Assembly: GCF_003853415.1 (NCBI RefSeq)
Contig: NZ_QTPP01000010.1
Location: 1-64,000 of the forward strand
Direction: 5' to 3'
DNA from: Burkholderia sp. Bp9142
Lineage (GTDB): Bacteria > Pseudomonadota > Gammaproteobacteria > Burkholderiales > Burkholderiaceae
Length of the DNA stretch: 64,000 nt
Each line of letters starts with the position of its first letter. Position 1 is the first letter of the stretch. Made by a program: the position numbers and the translations under genes. The notes below the pieces were generated by a model, which was not told the DNA's origin, made no database searches, and saw only the letters and a list, made by a program, of their open reading frames with translations. Below are positions 8,582-18,178 of the stretch, piece by piece.

Positions 8582-9106
8582 ATGGCATCACACAATGCGC
8601 ATCACGCGTCCGGCTTCGCGGCCGGCGCCGCCGCCGCCGTCCTCGTCGCGCAAACCGGCGCGACCGGCCCCTGGCACGCGGGCCTGCTCGCCGCGTTCGC
8701 GGCCGGCGTCGCGGGCGGCACCGCGCCCGACTGGCTCGAAGTCGCGTGGTGGACCCGCAAGCGCCGCCTGTGGATCACGCACCGCACCGTCACGCACTGG
8801 GGCATCGGCTGGATCGCGCTGCTCGCGCTCGGATGGCACGGGCTCACGCATCATCCGCATCCGCTGTGGGCCGCGCCGCTGTTCGGTTTCGCGTGCGGCG
8901 GCGTGATGCACCTGCTCGCCGACTGGCCGAATCCGCTCGGCGTGCCGTGGATCTGGCGGCGCCACTCGCTGAACCTGTGGAACAGCGGACATTGCGACCT
9001 GATCGTCGTGGCCGCCGCATGGGGCGGCACGCTGTGGCTCGCGCAGTCGCTGTGGACGCGCGCGCCGTTCCTCGAACACTGGCTCGGCTGGCTGCACCGC
9101 GTGTAG
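8582..9106 (+). CDS. YdjM-type membrane-bound metal-dependent hydrolase
   Basis: 174-residue inner-membrane protein of the YdjM/DUF457 type. It has several hydrophobic segments (about residues 12-45, 75-95, 135-155) and His/Asp motifs characteristic of the family: GGTAPDWLE, the THRTVTHW motif around residue 64-71, and GGVMHLLADWPNPLG. The family is called a metal-dependent hydrolase from these conserved His/Asp residues, but no substrate is established. Its stop codon lies inside a 10-bp tandem repeat. No operon partner is evident. Confidence 0.8.
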   Translation: MASHNAHHASGFAAGAAAAVLVAQTGATGPWHAGLLAAFAAGVAGGTAPDWLEVAWWTRKRRLWITHRTVTHWGIGWIALLALGWHGLTHHPHPLWAAPLFGFACGGVMHLLADWPNPLGVPWIWRRHSLNLWNSGHCDLIVVAAAWGGTLWLAQSLWTRAPFLEHWLGWLHRV

Positions 9107-9130
9107 TCACGTGTAGTCGCGTGTAGGCAC
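9101..9130 (+). repeat. Three-copy 10-bp tandem repeat over a stop codon
   Basis: GTGTAGTCAC, GTGTAGTCGC and GTGTAGGCAC stand head to tail. The first copy includes the TAG stop of the YdjM-type gene. Copies 2 and 3 each differ from their neighbours by one or two bases. Confidence 0.8.
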
Positions 9131-9387
9131 GGATCGCGCCCTGCATCCGCCCGGCGCACCTCGACCGCCGCTTTCCCCTTCCGCAAGGCCGGCCACCCGT
9201 GACCCAACAGGTGCCGGCCCGCACGCGCGCACCTATTGCCTGTTGAAACGCCGGCACCGCGCCTCATCTGCCTCTCCGCCGCGTGCGTGCTCCCTGCCCG
9301 CGGCGCCCGGCATGCATCCGCGACGTCTGGCACACTGACGATTCGCGCGCGGCCGCCCGTGCGCTCGCACCCCATTTCAACGCTCCG

Positions 9388-12300
9388 ATGGACGTCACCG
9401 CCACCCGCCCCGCCACCGCGCTCGACGTGTTCCACCCGGCCGTCGCCGCGTGGTTCCGCCGCGCGTTCGCCGCCCCGACCGGCGCGCAGGCGCTCGCGTG
9501 GCCGCACATCAAGGCCGGCCGGTCGACGCTCGTCGCCGCGCCGACCGGCTCCGGCAAGACGCTCACCGCGTTCCTGTGCGCGCTCGACGACCTCGTGCGC
9601 GATGCGCTCGCGCACGACGGCGCGCTGCCCGACGCGACGCTCGTCGTCTATGTGTCGCCGCTGAAGGCGCTGTCGAACGACATCCACGTGAACCTCGACG
9701 CGCCGCTCGCCGGCATTGCCGAGTCGCTCGCGCAACTCGGGCTGCCGGTGCCGGCGATCCGCACCGCCGTGCGCACCGGCGACACCACGCAGGCCGAACG
9801 CGCGGCGCTGCGCAAGCGCGCGCCGCACATTCTCGTGACGACGCCCGAGTCGCTGTACGTGCTGCTGTCCTCGACGTCGGGACGGCAGATGCTGTCGAGC
9901 GTGCGCTCGGTGATCGTCGACGAGATCCACGCGCTTGCGTCGTCCAAACGCGGCAGCCACCTCGCGCTGTCGCTCGAACGCCTCGATGCGTTGACGGGCC
10001 GCGCGTTGCCGCGCATCGGATTGTCGGCCACGCAGAAGCCGATCGACGCGGTCGCGCGCTTCCTGGTCGGCGGCCCGGCCGATGCGCCGCGCGACTGCAC
10101 GATCGTCGACACCGGTCATACGCGCGAACGCGACCTCGCGCTCGAGCTGCCGAACGTGCCGCTCGAACCCGTGATGGCGACCGACGTGTGGGAACAGGTG
10201 TACGAACGGATCGCCGCACTCGCGGCCGCGCATCGTACGACGCTCGTGTTCGTGAACACGCGGCGCACCGCGGAGCGCATGGCGCGCCATCTCGCCGACC
10301 GCCTCGGCAAGGACGCGATCGCCACGCACCACGGCAGTCTCGCGAAGGAACACCGGTTCGACGCGGAACAGCGGCTCAAGCGCGGCGACCTGAAGCTGCT
10401 CGTCGCGACCGCGTCGCTCGAACTCGGCATCGACATCGGCGACGTCGACCTGGTGTGCCAGGTCGGTTCGCCGCGCGGGATCGCGCCGTTCCTGCAGCGC
10501 GTCGGCCGCTCGGGGCACCACGTCGGCGGCGTGCCGAAGGGCCGCCTGTTCCCGCTGTCGCGCGACGAGCTGATCGAATGCGCGGCGCTGCTCGACTGCG
10601 TGCAACGCGGCGAGCTCGACGCGTTGCGGATTCCCGAGGCGCCGCTCGACGTGCTCGCGCAGCAGATCGTCGCCGAGGTCGCCTGTGCGCAATGGCACGA
10701 GGACGCGCTGTACGCGAGCTTCACGCAGGCGGCGCCGTACGCACGCCTGTCGCGCGAACGCTTCGACGACGTGATGAAGATGCTCGCCGAAGGCTTCACG
10801 AGCCGCCGCCGCGGCGTGCGCGGCGCGTATCTGCATCGCGACGTGGTCGGCGGCACGGTGCGCGGGCGCCGCAACGCGATGATGACCGCGACGACGTCGG
10901 GCGGCACGATTCCCGACATGGCCGACTACGCGGTACTGCTCGAACCGCAGGGCATCCAGGTCGGCACCGTCAACGAGGATTTCGCGATCGAGAGCCTGGC
11001 CGGCGACGTGTTCCAGCTCGGCAACCAGTCATACCGGATCATTCGCGTGGAAACGGGCCGTGTGCGCGTCGAGGACGCGCAAGGCCAGTCGCCGAGCATT
11101 CCGTTCTGGCTCGGCGAGGCGCCCGGGCGCAGCGACGAGCTGTCGGCGGCGGTCGGCCGGCTGCGCGCGCGGCTCGACGGGCTGTTCGCCGAAGGCGATC
11201 GGCAAGCGGATGCCGGTGGGCCGAAGCGCGCAGGCGGCGACGCGGCCGGCAAGACGGGCACGCGCGGCAAAGCCGGCAAGGCGGTCGAGGCCGACATCGC
11301 GACCGATTCGCGAAGCGAGCCCTTCGGCACCGCGACGGCCCCGTCCGAAAGCCGTCTCGCGCCGGCGCTGCGCTGGCTCGCCGACGATCTCCACCTGTCG
11401 CCCGACGCGGCCCGCCAGATCGCCGACTACCTCGCGCGCACGCGCGCGGCGCTCGGCGCGCTGCCGACGCAGGACACGCTCGTGATGGAGCGCTTCTTCG
11501 ACGAATCGGGCGGCACGCAGCTGGTGATTCATTCGCCGTTCGGCAGCCGCATCAACCGCGCATGGGGGCTCGCGCTGCGCAAGCGCTTCTGCCGCAGTTT
11601 CAACTTCGAGCTGCAGGCCGCCGCGACCGACGACGCGATCATTCTTTCGCTGTCGCTCGCGCACAGCTTCGCGCTCGACGAAGTGTGGCGTTACCTGCGC
11701 TCGGCCAGCGCCGAGCACGTGCTGGTCCAGGCCCTGCTCGACGCGCCGATGTTCGGCGTGCGCTGGCGCTGGAACGCGACGACCGCGCTCGCGCTGCCGC
11801 GCTTCACCGGCGGCCGGCGCACCGCGCCGCAGCTGCAGCGGATGAAAAGCGAGGACCTGCTCGCGACCGTGTTCCCCGATCAGGTGGCATGCCTCGAGAA
11901 CATCGTCGGCGAACGCGAGATCCCGCACCATCCGCTCGTCGACCAGACGCTCGACGACTGCCTGCACGACGCGATGGATACCGACGGCTGGCTCGCGCTG
12001 CTGCGCCGGATCGAAAGCGGCGCGATCGAGCTGATCGCACGCGATCTGCCCGCGCCGTCGCCGCTCGCGGCCGAGATCCTCAACGCGAAACCCTATGCGT
12101 TCCTCGACGACGCGCCGCTCGAGGAGCGCCGCACGCAGGCCGTGCAGTCGCGCCGCTGGAGCGATCCCGAATCGGCCGACGATCTCGGCGCGCTCGACGC
12201 CGACGCAATCGACGCGGTGCGCGACGAAGCATGGCCGCTGGTGCGCGATGCCGACGAAATGCACGACGCACTGCTCACGCTCGCCTGCGTCGCCGACGGC

Positions 12301-13893
12301 GAAGCACATGCGCACGAAGGCTGGGCCGACCAGCTCGCGGAACTGGCCGAACGCCGCCGCGCGACCCAACTCGTCACGCCGGACGGCGCCGCGCTGTGGG
12401 TGCCGGTCGAACGGCTGGTCTGCATACGCGCGCTCCATCCCGGCGCACGCGTCGCACCCGCGCTGAAGGTGCCGGCCGCATGCGCACAGCCGTGGGAAGC
12501 CGACGCCGCACGCGTCGATGTAATCCGTGCGCGGCTCACCGGCTTCGGACCGCTGACGCTCGACGCCATCGCGCAGCCGCTCGGCCTGCCGCCCGCGACG
12601 ATCGCGACGGCGCTCGCGGCACTCGAGCGCGAAGGCTACGTGATGCGCGGCCGCTTCACGCCGGGCGCGACAGCCGACGAATGGTGCGAACGCCACCTGC
12701 TCGCGCGCATTCATCGCTATACGGTCAAGCGGCTGCGCCGCGAGATCGAACCGGTCGAGCGCGCCGATTTCATGCGCTTCCTGTTCCACTGGCAGCACCT
12801 GACGCCCGACACGCGCGGCTCGGGCCGCGACGCGCTCGCGGCCGTCGTCGAACAGCTCGAAGGCTACGAAGCCGCGGCGAGCGCGTGGGAAGACGCACTG
12901 CTGCCCGCGCGGCTCACGGACTACACGGCCGGCGGCCTCGACGAGCTGTGCCGCTCGGGCAAGCTCGTCTGGACCCGCATCGGCGCGCCGGCCCGCGCGG
13001 CCGGCACGCCCGTGAAAACCACGCCGGTCGTGCTGCTGCCGCGCCGCCACCTCGGTGCATGGCAGGCGCTGCGCGACCCGGACGCGCAACCGGCGCTGTC
13101 GGCGCGTGCGACGCAGGTGCGTGACGCACTCGCCGCACATGGCGCGGTGTTCTTCGATGCACTGCTCGACGAACTGCACCTGCTGCCCGTCGAACTCGAA
13201 CAGGCGCTCGGCGAACTCGTCTCGGCCGGCCTCGTGAATGCGGACAGCTTCGCCGGACTGCGTGCACTGCTGAAACCGGCGGTCAAGCGCCACGCGACGC
13301 ATGGGCCGCGCACGCGGCGCGGCGGCGCACTGATCGGCGGGATGGACGATGCGGGCCGCTGGGCGCTCGTGCAACGCGTTTCGGCACCGGACGACGCGCC
13401 AACGCCGGCACCGAAGCGCGGTGTGCCCGCGACCGATCCCGCCGCGCTCGAACACGTCGCCTGGACGCTGCTGCGCCGCTATGGCGTCGTGTTCTGGCGG
13501 CTGCTCGAACGCGAGGCCGACTGGCTGCCGAGCTGGCGCGAACTCGTGCGCGTGCTGCAGCGGCTCGAAGCGCGCGGCGAAATTCGAGGCGGACGCTTCG
13601 TCGCGGGGCTCGCGGGCGAGCAGTTCGCGCTGCCGGAAGCGATCCCGATCCTGCGCGAACTGCGTCGCCAACCGGGTGACGGCCAGTATGTGTGCGTGAC
13701 GGGTGCCGACCCGCTGAACCTTGCCGGCACCCTGCTGCCCGGCGACAAGGTGCCCGCGCTGGCCGGCAATCGCGTGCTGTTCCGCGACGGCGTGCCCGTC
13801 GCGTCGCTCGTGTCGGGCGCGTTCCACTATGCGCCCGACCTGCCGCCCGCCGCGCGCGAGGATGCGCGCCTACGCCTCGCACGCCGCTACTGA
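9388..13893 (+). CDS. lhr: Large ATP-dependent helicase Lhr
   Basis: 1501-residue superfamily 2 helicase of the Lhr type, matching the usual length of about 1500. The RecA-like motor occupies roughly residues 1-600: Walker A APTGSGKT at 51-58, YVSPLKAL at 88-95, TTPESLY at 151-157, DEIH at 178-181, SATQKP, and motif VI QRVGRSGHH. The rest is the Lhr-specific winged-helix/beta-barrel and the long C-terminal extension. Residues about 605-660 are a low-complexity Gly/Ala/Lys-rich linker. Lhr unwinds RNA:DNA hybrids and is linked to DNA repair. The start at 9388 is the first ATG that fits the family N-terminus. Confidence 0.95.
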   Translation: MDVTATRPATALDVFHPAVAAWFRRAFAAPTGAQALAWPHIKAGRSTLVAAPTGSGKTLTAFLCALDDLVRDALAHDGALPDATLVVYVSPLKALSNDIHVNLDAPLAGIAESLAQLGLPVPAIRTAVRTGDTTQAERAALRKRAPHILVTTPESLYVLLSSTSGRQMLSSVRSVIVDEIHALASSKRGSHLALSLERLDALTGRALPRIGLSATQKPIDAVARFLVGGPADAPRDCTIVDTGHTRERDLALELPNVPLEPVMATDVWEQVYERIAALAAAHRTTLVFVNTRRTAERMARHLADRLGKDAIATHHGSLAKEHRFDAEQRLKRGDLKLLVATASLELGIDIGDVDLVCQVGSPRGIAPFLQRVGRSGHHVGGVPKGRLFPLSRDELIECAALLDCVQRGELDALRIPEAPLDVLAQQIVAEVACAQWHEDALYASFTQAAPYARLSRERFDDVMKMLAEGFTSRRRGVRGAYLHRDVVGGTVRGRRNAMMTATTSGGTIPDMADYAVLLEPQGIQVGTVNEDFAIESLAGDVFQLGNQSYRIIRVETGRVRVEDAQGQSPSIPFWLGEAPGRSDELSAAVGRLRARLDGLFAEGDRQADAGGPKRAGGDAAGKTGTRGKAGKAVEADIATDSRSEPFGTATAPSESRLAPALRWLADDLHLSPDAARQIADYLARTRAALGALPTQDTLVMERFFDESGGTQLVIHSPFGSRINRAWGLALRKRFCRSFNFELQAAATDDAIILSLSLAHSFALDEVWRYLRSASAEHVLVQALLDAPMFGVRWRWNATTALALPRFTGGRRTAPQLQRMKSEDLLATVFPDQVACLENIVGEREIPHHPLVDQTLDDCLHDAMDTDGWLALLRRIESGAIELIARDLPAPSPLAAEILNAKPYAFLDDAPLEERRTQAVQSRRWSDPESADDLGALDADAIDAVRDEAWPLVRDADEMHDALLTLACVADGEAHAHEGWADQLAELAERRRATQLVTPDGAALWVPVERLVCIRALHPGARVAPALKVPAACAQPWEADAARVDVIRARLTGFGPLTLDAIAQPLGLPPATIATALAALEREGYVMRGRFTPGATADEWCERHLLARIHRYTVKRLRREIEPVERADFMRFLFHWQHLTPDTRGSGRDALAAVVEQLEGYEAAASAWEDALLPARLTDYTAGGLDELCRSGKLVWTRIGAPARAAGTPVKTTPVVLLPRRHLGAWQALRDPDAQPALSARATQVRDALAAHGAVFFDALLDELHLLPVELEQALGELVSAGLVNADSFAGLRALLKPAVKRHATHGPRTRRGGALIGGMDDAGRWALVQRVSAPDDAPTPAPKRGVPATDPAALEHVAWTLLRRYGVVFWRLLEREADWLPSWRELVRVLQRLEARGEIRGGRFVAGLAGEQFALPEAIPILRELRRQPGDGQYVCVTGADPLNLAGTLLPGDKVPALAGNRVLFRDGVPVASLVSGAFHYAPDLPPAAREDARLRLARRY

Positions 13894-14024
13894 CATCGGC
13901 TGACACGCGGCACGTCGCGGACTACTGAACGCCGCGCGGCATCGACGCACCCGTTCGGGTAGCATCGAACGATTCATCGCGCGGCCGACCGCGCCCAGAA
14001 CAAGCCTTCCGGAGACTGCCTTTC

Positions 14025-15299
14025 ATGTCCTCGCACGCCGATTCGCCCGCCGTTCATCACGCGGGTTCTCTGACGATTTTCCAGGGCGCCGCGCTGTATA
14101 TCGGCGCGGTGCTCGGCACCGGCGTCATTGCGTTGCCTGCGCTCGCCGCCGAGGTCGCGGGGCCTGCGTCGCTGCTCGCGTGGGCCGCGCTCGTCGTGCT
14201 GTCGGCGCCGCTCGCGGCCACCTTCGCCGCACTTGGCGCGCGCTACCCGGACGCGGGCGGCGTATCGACCTACGCGCGACGCGCATTCGGACCGAAGGCC
14301 GCGGCGATCGTCGGCTGGTGTTTCTATTTCGCGGTGCCGGCCGGCGCGCCGGCCGCCGCGATGTTCGGCGGCGCGTACGTCTCGGCCGTCACGGGCGGCG
14401 GGCATGTCACGGTGGTCGTCACGGCGGCCGCACTGATCGCCACGGTATCGGCCGCGAATGCGTTCGGCGTCACCGTGTCGGGCCGCATGCAGCTCGTGTT
14501 GTCGGCGCTGCTCGTCACGCTGCTGCTGGCCGCCGTGCTCGCGTCCGTGCCGCATGCGAACTCGGCAAACCTGCATCCGTTCGCTCCGCACGGCTGGCTC
14601 GCGGTCGGCCAGGCCGCAGCGTTGCTCGTGTGGAGTTTCGCGGGCTGGGAAGCGATCACGCACCTTGCCGCCGAATTCCGCCGCCCCGCGCACGACATGC
14701 CGCGCTCGGCCGGCATCGCGGTCGTGGTCGTCGGGTTGCTGTATCTGTCGGTAGCGGCCGCGAGTGTGACGGTGCTCGGGCCGTCGGCCGGTGCGTCGGG
14801 CGCACCGCTCGCGGAACTGATCGCGGGCGGCATCGGCGGTCACGCGCAGGTGCTGGCGGCCGCGGCCGCGCTGCTGCTCACGCTCGGCACGATGAATGCG
14901 TATTTCGCGGGTGCGGCGAAACTCGGCGCGGCGCTCGGGCGCGACGGCGCACTGCCCGCGTGGCTCGCGCAAGGCAGCCAGGTCGGCGGCGTGCCACGCC
15001 GCAGCCTCGGCGTGATCGCGATGCTCGCGGCCGTCGCGCTGGCCGCCACGACCCTCTCGGACGTCGGGCCGAAACCGCTCGTGCTCGTGACCTCCGGTTG
15101 CTTCGTGATGGTGTACGGGCTGGGCGCGGCCGCCGCGCTGAAACTGCTGCCGCGCGGCAGCATCGCGTATCGCTGCGCGTGGATTTCGCTGGTCGCCGTC
15201 GCCGGGTTGTTCCTGACGACGGGATGGTATTTCCTGTGCCCGCTGCTGCTCGCGGGCGGCGCGTTGCTTTACCTGCGGATGGCCGGGCAGCGCACATGA
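14025..15299 (+). CDS. APC family amino acid exporter, YjeH-like
   Basis: 424-residue inner-membrane transporter with about 12 hydrophobic segments. The first helix carries GAALYIGAVLGTGVIALPAL, the glycine-rich substrate loop of the APC superfamily, and RYPDAGGVSTYARRAFGP is the usual TM2-TM3 loop. The overall pattern is closest to E. coli YjeH, an exporter of methionine and branched-chain amino acids; export is inferred from that similarity. It follows lhr by 131 bp and is probably an independent unit. It converges with the antitoxin gene. Confidence 0.85.
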   Translation: MSSHADSPAVHHAGSLTIFQGAALYIGAVLGTGVIALPALAAEVAGPASLLAWAALVVLSAPLAATFAALGARYPDAGGVSTYARRAFGPKAAAIVGWCFYFAVPAGAPAAAMFGGAYVSAVTGGGHVTVVVTAAALIATVSAANAFGVTVSGRMQLVLSALLVTLLLAAVLASVPHANSANLHPFAPHGWLAVGQAAALLVWSFAGWEAITHLAAEFRRPAHDMPRSAGIAVVVVGLLYLSVAAASVTVLGPSAGASGAPLAELIAGGIGGHAQVLAAAAALLLTLGTMNAYFAGAAKLGAALGRDGALPAWLAQGSQVGGVPRRSLGVIAMLAAVALAATTLSDVGPKPLVLVTSGCFVMVYGLGAAAALKLLPRGSIAYRCAWISLVAVAGLFLTTGWYFLCPLLLAGGALLYLRMAGQRT

Positions 15300-15395
15300 T
15301 CGTGCGCCGATGCCCGCGAGCGGACGAACATGCGCCCGCTCGCCGCGTTGCGCCAGCCCGCCGCCAACCGGCCACGCACCGTTTCGCCGGGCGCG

Positions 15396-15692
15396 TCAGG
15401 CCGGCACCAGCTCGAAGCTGAGCCGCTTGCCGAGTGCGGTGGCCGCGCTCGCGAGCGTCGCGAGCGTGAGGCTCGTGTCGGTTTCGTCGAGCAGCCGGTT
15501 GAGCGCGGCACGGCTGGTTTTCATCCGCGCGGCCATCGCGGTTTTCGTGATGTGCTGCGCCTTCATTTCCTGCCCGATCTGCCACGCGATCACGCGCTTG
15601 ATCGCGGTGGCGGTGGCCGCTTCGAGCTGGCCTTCCTCCTCGAGGAAGGTGTCGAAGTCGCTGCCGATATGCGGGTTGTTCGTGGTCGTCAT
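15396..15692 (-). CDS. HTH antitoxin, HigA-like
   Basis: 98-residue XRE-type DNA-binding protein. Residues about 45-90 form the HTH: AMAARMKTSRAALNRLLDETD followed by TLATLASAATALG. It lies 70 bp downstream of, and on the same strand as, the Gp49/HigB-like toxin gene, the toxin-first order characteristic of higBA-type modules. It would neutralise the toxin and repress the pair. The short N-terminal helix (FDTFLEEEGQLEAATATAIKRVI) probably contacts the toxin. Confidence 0.82.
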   Translation of the reverse strand: MTTTNNPHIGSDFDTFLEEEGQLEAATATAIKRVIAWQIGQEMKAQHITKTAMAARMKTSRAALNRLLDETDTSLTLATLASAATALGKRLSFELVPA

Positions 15693-15762
15693 GGGTACTC
15701 CAGTGCATGGCGTGGCCGGCCGGCACGGCGGCGAACCGCATGTGCCGGCGCAACCGGGGAAT

Positions 15763-16122
15763 TCAGATGGCGCGCGTCAGCGCTTTCAGCTGCGCGACGG
15801 TCACGTCGAGATCGTCGGACGGCGTGGCCTGCGACTGCTTGAAGAACGCGTGCAGCAGCACCATCGTGTCGCCGACGGCCGTGAACAGCACGCGCGCGCT
15901 TCGCCGCGGCAACATCACGCGGATTTCCCACAGATCGTTCGACATCTTCCGGACCAGCGGCATGCCGAGCGGCCAGCCCAGTTGAACGGTCTTGATCTCT
16001 TCGCCGATCACCCGGCGCTCGATCTGCCCGAGCGCCTTGAGCCATTCGCGCACCGGCTCGTTGCCACGCGCGGTGCGGAAGAACCGCACGCCGAGCGTGA
16101 TCTGAATCTGCTGTCTCGCCAT
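15763..16122 (-). CDS. Type II toxin, RelE/HigB (phage Gp49-like) family
   Basis: 119-residue toxin-like protein. Motifs of the Gp49/HigB family are present: RFFRTARGNEPVREWLKAL, IGEEIKTVQLGWPLGMPLVRKM, LWEIRVMLPRRSARVLFTAVGD and VLLHAFFKQSQATP. Members cleave ribosome-bound mRNA. The start at 16122 fits the family; an in-frame extension to 16164 runs through the promoter. A good promoter (TTGGCA, 17 bp, TACGCT) lies directly upstream on the minus strand. The partner antitoxin follows. Confidence 0.82.
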   Translation of the reverse strand: MARQQIQITLGVRFFRTARGNEPVREWLKALGQIERRVIGEEIKTVQLGWPLGMPLVRKMSNDLWEIRVMLPRRSARVLFTAVGDTMVLLHAFFKQSQATPSDDLDVTVAQLKALTRAI

Positions 16123-16135
16123 CGTCGTGTCATCT

Positions 16136-16164
16136 AGCGTACCAAAAACGATACGATATGCCAA
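16136..16164 (-). promoter_or_regulatory. Promoter of the toxin-antitoxin pair
   Basis: On the minus strand TTGGCA (16159-16164) and TACGCT (16136-16141) are 17 bp apart. The spacer holds the repeated pentamer TATCG TATCG, a possible antitoxin-binding site. Transcription would start only a few bases before the toxin ATG. Confidence 0.5.
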
Positions 16165-16256
16165 GCACGACGAGACCCGCTACTGACCGAACGGCCGACG
16201 AATGGCGGTGAAGGAACGGCAGCCGGACGCCACGTGGCCCGGCCCTGCACGGCGTC

Positions 16257-17243
16257 TCAACGCTCGCGGCGAGCAGGCTTGCGCGCGCCGGGCGGCGCGC
16301 GATGCGCTCGCGCATCGCCGAACCGCGCCTGCGCGATGTCGCGCACGGCGTCGATCAGCGTCCGCGCGACGGGCGACGGTTGCGCATCGGTGCGCAGCAC
16401 GAGCCCGACCGGCTCGTCGGTGCCCGCGGACGGCAGCGGCAGGCGCGCGAGCGCACCGGCCGACAGGTCGTATTCGGCCGCATAGAGCGGCACGAACCAG
16501 ACCGCGTCGTTCTCGAGCGCGAGCGCGCGCGCGACCGACACCGACAGCACCTCGATGAACGAATCCAGCGGCGGCGCGCCGCATGCGCCGAGCAGTTGCT
16601 CGGCCGACTGGCGGATCAGCGTGCCGAACGGCGGCAGCACGACCGGATAGCGCGCGAGTTCGACGGCCGGCGCGGCGCTCGCGAGCAGCGGATGCCCCGC
16701 GCGCACGACCGCGACGAGCGGCTCGTTATACAGCTGCTCGAACGCCAGCCCGATCATCCGCTCCGGCTCCGACAAACGCCCGATCGCGCATTCGATCGCC
16801 CCCGCCTTCAGCCGCTCCAGCAGTTCGGCATTCGCGGCCGTCGCGATCCGCACGACGATGCGCGGCCAGCGTGCGGTCAGCGCCTTCATCAGCGCGGGCG
16901 CGAGCGATGCCGCAACCGTCGGCAGCATGCCGATCTCGAGTGTCGCCGCGGCCGCGCCGCCCTCGCGCGCGAGCAGCCCGACGCCCTGCCGCAGCGCCAG
17001 CACGCACGCGTTCGCATGCGGGATGAACAATTGCGCTTCGCGGGTCGGCTGCGCGCCGTGCCGCCCGCGTTCGAACAGCTTCACGCCGAGGATCGACTCC
17101 AGTTCGGCGATCGTCTTCGACACGGCCGGCTGTGTGATCGACAGGCTTTCCGCCGCCTTCTGCACGCCGCCCAGCTGCGCGACCGCGAGAAAACACTGCA
17201 GGTGCCGGAATTTGACGCGGCCGTCGGCGATACGGTTATTCAT
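16257..17243 (-). CDS. pcaQ: LysR regulator PcaQ of protocatechuate catabolism
   Basis: 328-residue LysR-type regulator. The N-terminus VKFRHLQCFLAVAQLGGVQKAAESLSITQPAVSKTIAELE is the PcaQ form of the winged HTH (residues about 10-68). The effector domain follows, and the last 25 residues are a basic tail. PcaQ proteins activate pca genes at ATAAC-type palindromes; such a site touches the start codon here and another lies before pcaH. Normally pcaQ sits next to its target; here two unrelated genes (17321-18742) separate it from pcaHG. Beta-carboxymuconolactone is the known effector of the family. Confidence 0.87.
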   Translation of the reverse strand: MNNRIADGRVKFRHLQCFLAVAQLGGVQKAAESLSITQPAVSKTIAELESILGVKLFERGRHGAQPTREAQLFIPHANACVLALRQGVGLLAREGGAAAATLEIGMLPTVAASLAPALMKALTARWPRIVVRIATAANAELLERLKAGAIECAIGRLSEPERMIGLAFEQLYNEPLVAVVRAGHPLLASAAPAVELARYPVVLPPFGTLIRQSAEQLLGACGAPPLDSFIEVLSVSVARALALENDAVWFVPLYAAEYDLSAGALARLPLPSAGTDEPVGLVLRTDAQPSPVARTLIDAVRDIAQARFGDARAHRAPPGARKPARRER

Positions 17244-17296
17244 AACGGGCGGTTATGCGAGTGGCGATGTTGTGTCATTTTGCATAACTTTCCGGA
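17242..17296 (+). promoter_or_regulatory. PcaQ promoter block, copy A (at pcaQ)
   Basis: Inverted repeat ATAAC/GTTAT (17242-17256) followed by TGCGA, then a 23-bp stretch (17274-17296) identical to 18960-18982 at exactly the same distance of 32 bp. The block touches the pcaQ start codon and probably serves autoregulation. Unlike copy B it has no recognisable -10 box downstream on the plus strand. Confidence 0.75.
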
Positions 17297-17320
17297 AAGT
17301 CCCAAGCAATCGGCGCAGCA

Positions 17321-18058
17321 TCACGCATGGCGCCGCAGCGTGTGGAATCCGGTCGGCTCCCAGATCCGCTTCGCGATCAGCAGGCCCGTGCCGCGCTTCT
17401 GCCCTAGCGGCGCGGACGACGACTCCGCGTGCAGCGCCGCCGCCTTGCTGCTCAGCCGCCGCAGTTCCTGCTCGAGTTCCGCGGCGGCCGCATCGGTCAG
17501 CATCCCCTGCGAGAACGTCATCGTCTCGCCCGGGCCGTCGAAGCGGCTGCCGAGAAAGTCGTCGAGCACGTGCGCATGGAAGTATCGGCGGATCGGCCCG
17601 CCCGGCAGCCAGTCGAAATCGCGCGCGACGCGCACGCGGATGCGGTCGCCCGGCAGCAGCGCGATCACGTTCATCCGGTCGAGCATCAACAGGTATTTCA
17701 CGCACTCGGCCTGCGTCAGGCAGTAGGCCGACACGATGTCCTGCACGGTCCAGTAGTTGACCGCGCAGACGGCGACGAGCAGCAGTTTCTCGTCCGACAC
17801 GAGCAGCGCCTCCTGCTGTTCGGTCAGCACGCGCAATCGCGGCGCGGATGCCGACGCCTCCTGCACCAGCTCGGCGAGCGTATAGCCGAGCAGCTGCGCG
17901 ATCTCCGCGACGCGCTCCAGCGTGAAGCGGCCGCTCGCGAACAGCCGCTTCACGCTCGTCTCGGACACGTCGAGCGCACGCGCGACGTCGCGGTAGGTCA
18001 TGCCCTGCGCCTTCAGCTGGCGCTTCAGCGTTTCGATCAGTTGGGCGGTCTCGGTCAT
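17321..18058 (-). CDS. XRE family transcriptional regulator
   Basis: 245-residue regulator with an N-terminal XRE helix-turn-helix at residues about 8-65 (QLKAQGMTYRDVARALDVSETSVKRLF, then LERVAEIAQLLGYTLAEL). The remaining 180 residues are a mixed domain I do not recognise; they include a second possible winged-helix segment (VQDIVSAYCLTQAECVKYLLMLDRMNVIAL). It is divergent from the YebB-like gene at 18179 with a 120-bp shared promoter containing an inverted repeat. Together the two genes look like an insertion between pcaQ and pcaHG. Confidence 0.85.
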   Translation of the reverse strand: MTETAQLIETLKRQLKAQGMTYRDVARALDVSETSVKRLFASGRFTLERVAEIAQLLGYTLAELVQEASASAPRLRVLTEQQEALLVSDEKLLLVAVCAVNYWTVQDIVSAYCLTQAECVKYLLMLDRMNVIALLPGDRIRVRVARDFDWLPGGPIRRYFHAHVLDDFLGSRFDGPGETMTFSQGMLTDAAAAELEQELRRLSSKAAALHAESSSAPLGQKRGTGLLIAKRIWEPTGFHTLRRHA

Positions 18059-18113
18059 GTTGGTATCGAAAAATGATGCTCGAGGTCGGATATTAGGCTA
18101 CTCCAGCATCCAT

Positions 18114-18135
18114 ACAAGCACTATTGGGTACTTGT
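18114..18135. promoter_or_regulatory. Candidate operator between the XRE and YebB-like genes
   Basis: ACAAGCAC and GTACTTGT are 8-bp arms (7 of 8 complementary) around a 6-bp centre, midway between the divergent starts. It is the natural site for the XRE regulator to control both genes. Confidence 0.5.
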
Positions 18136-18178
18136 CTGCATAATCCGCTCCGTCCTGTCACTCACCGACGGAGCCGCG

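Noticed and set aside
9450..13124. 1224-codon frame overlapping lhr on the same strand
   Set aside because: Arg-rich composition and no motif; it is the +1 shadow of the helicase frame.
11029..13827. 932-codon open frame antisense to lhr
   Set aside because: It shadows the intact Lhr helicase, is Arg/Ala-rich and has no domain; long antisense frames are normal at this GC content.
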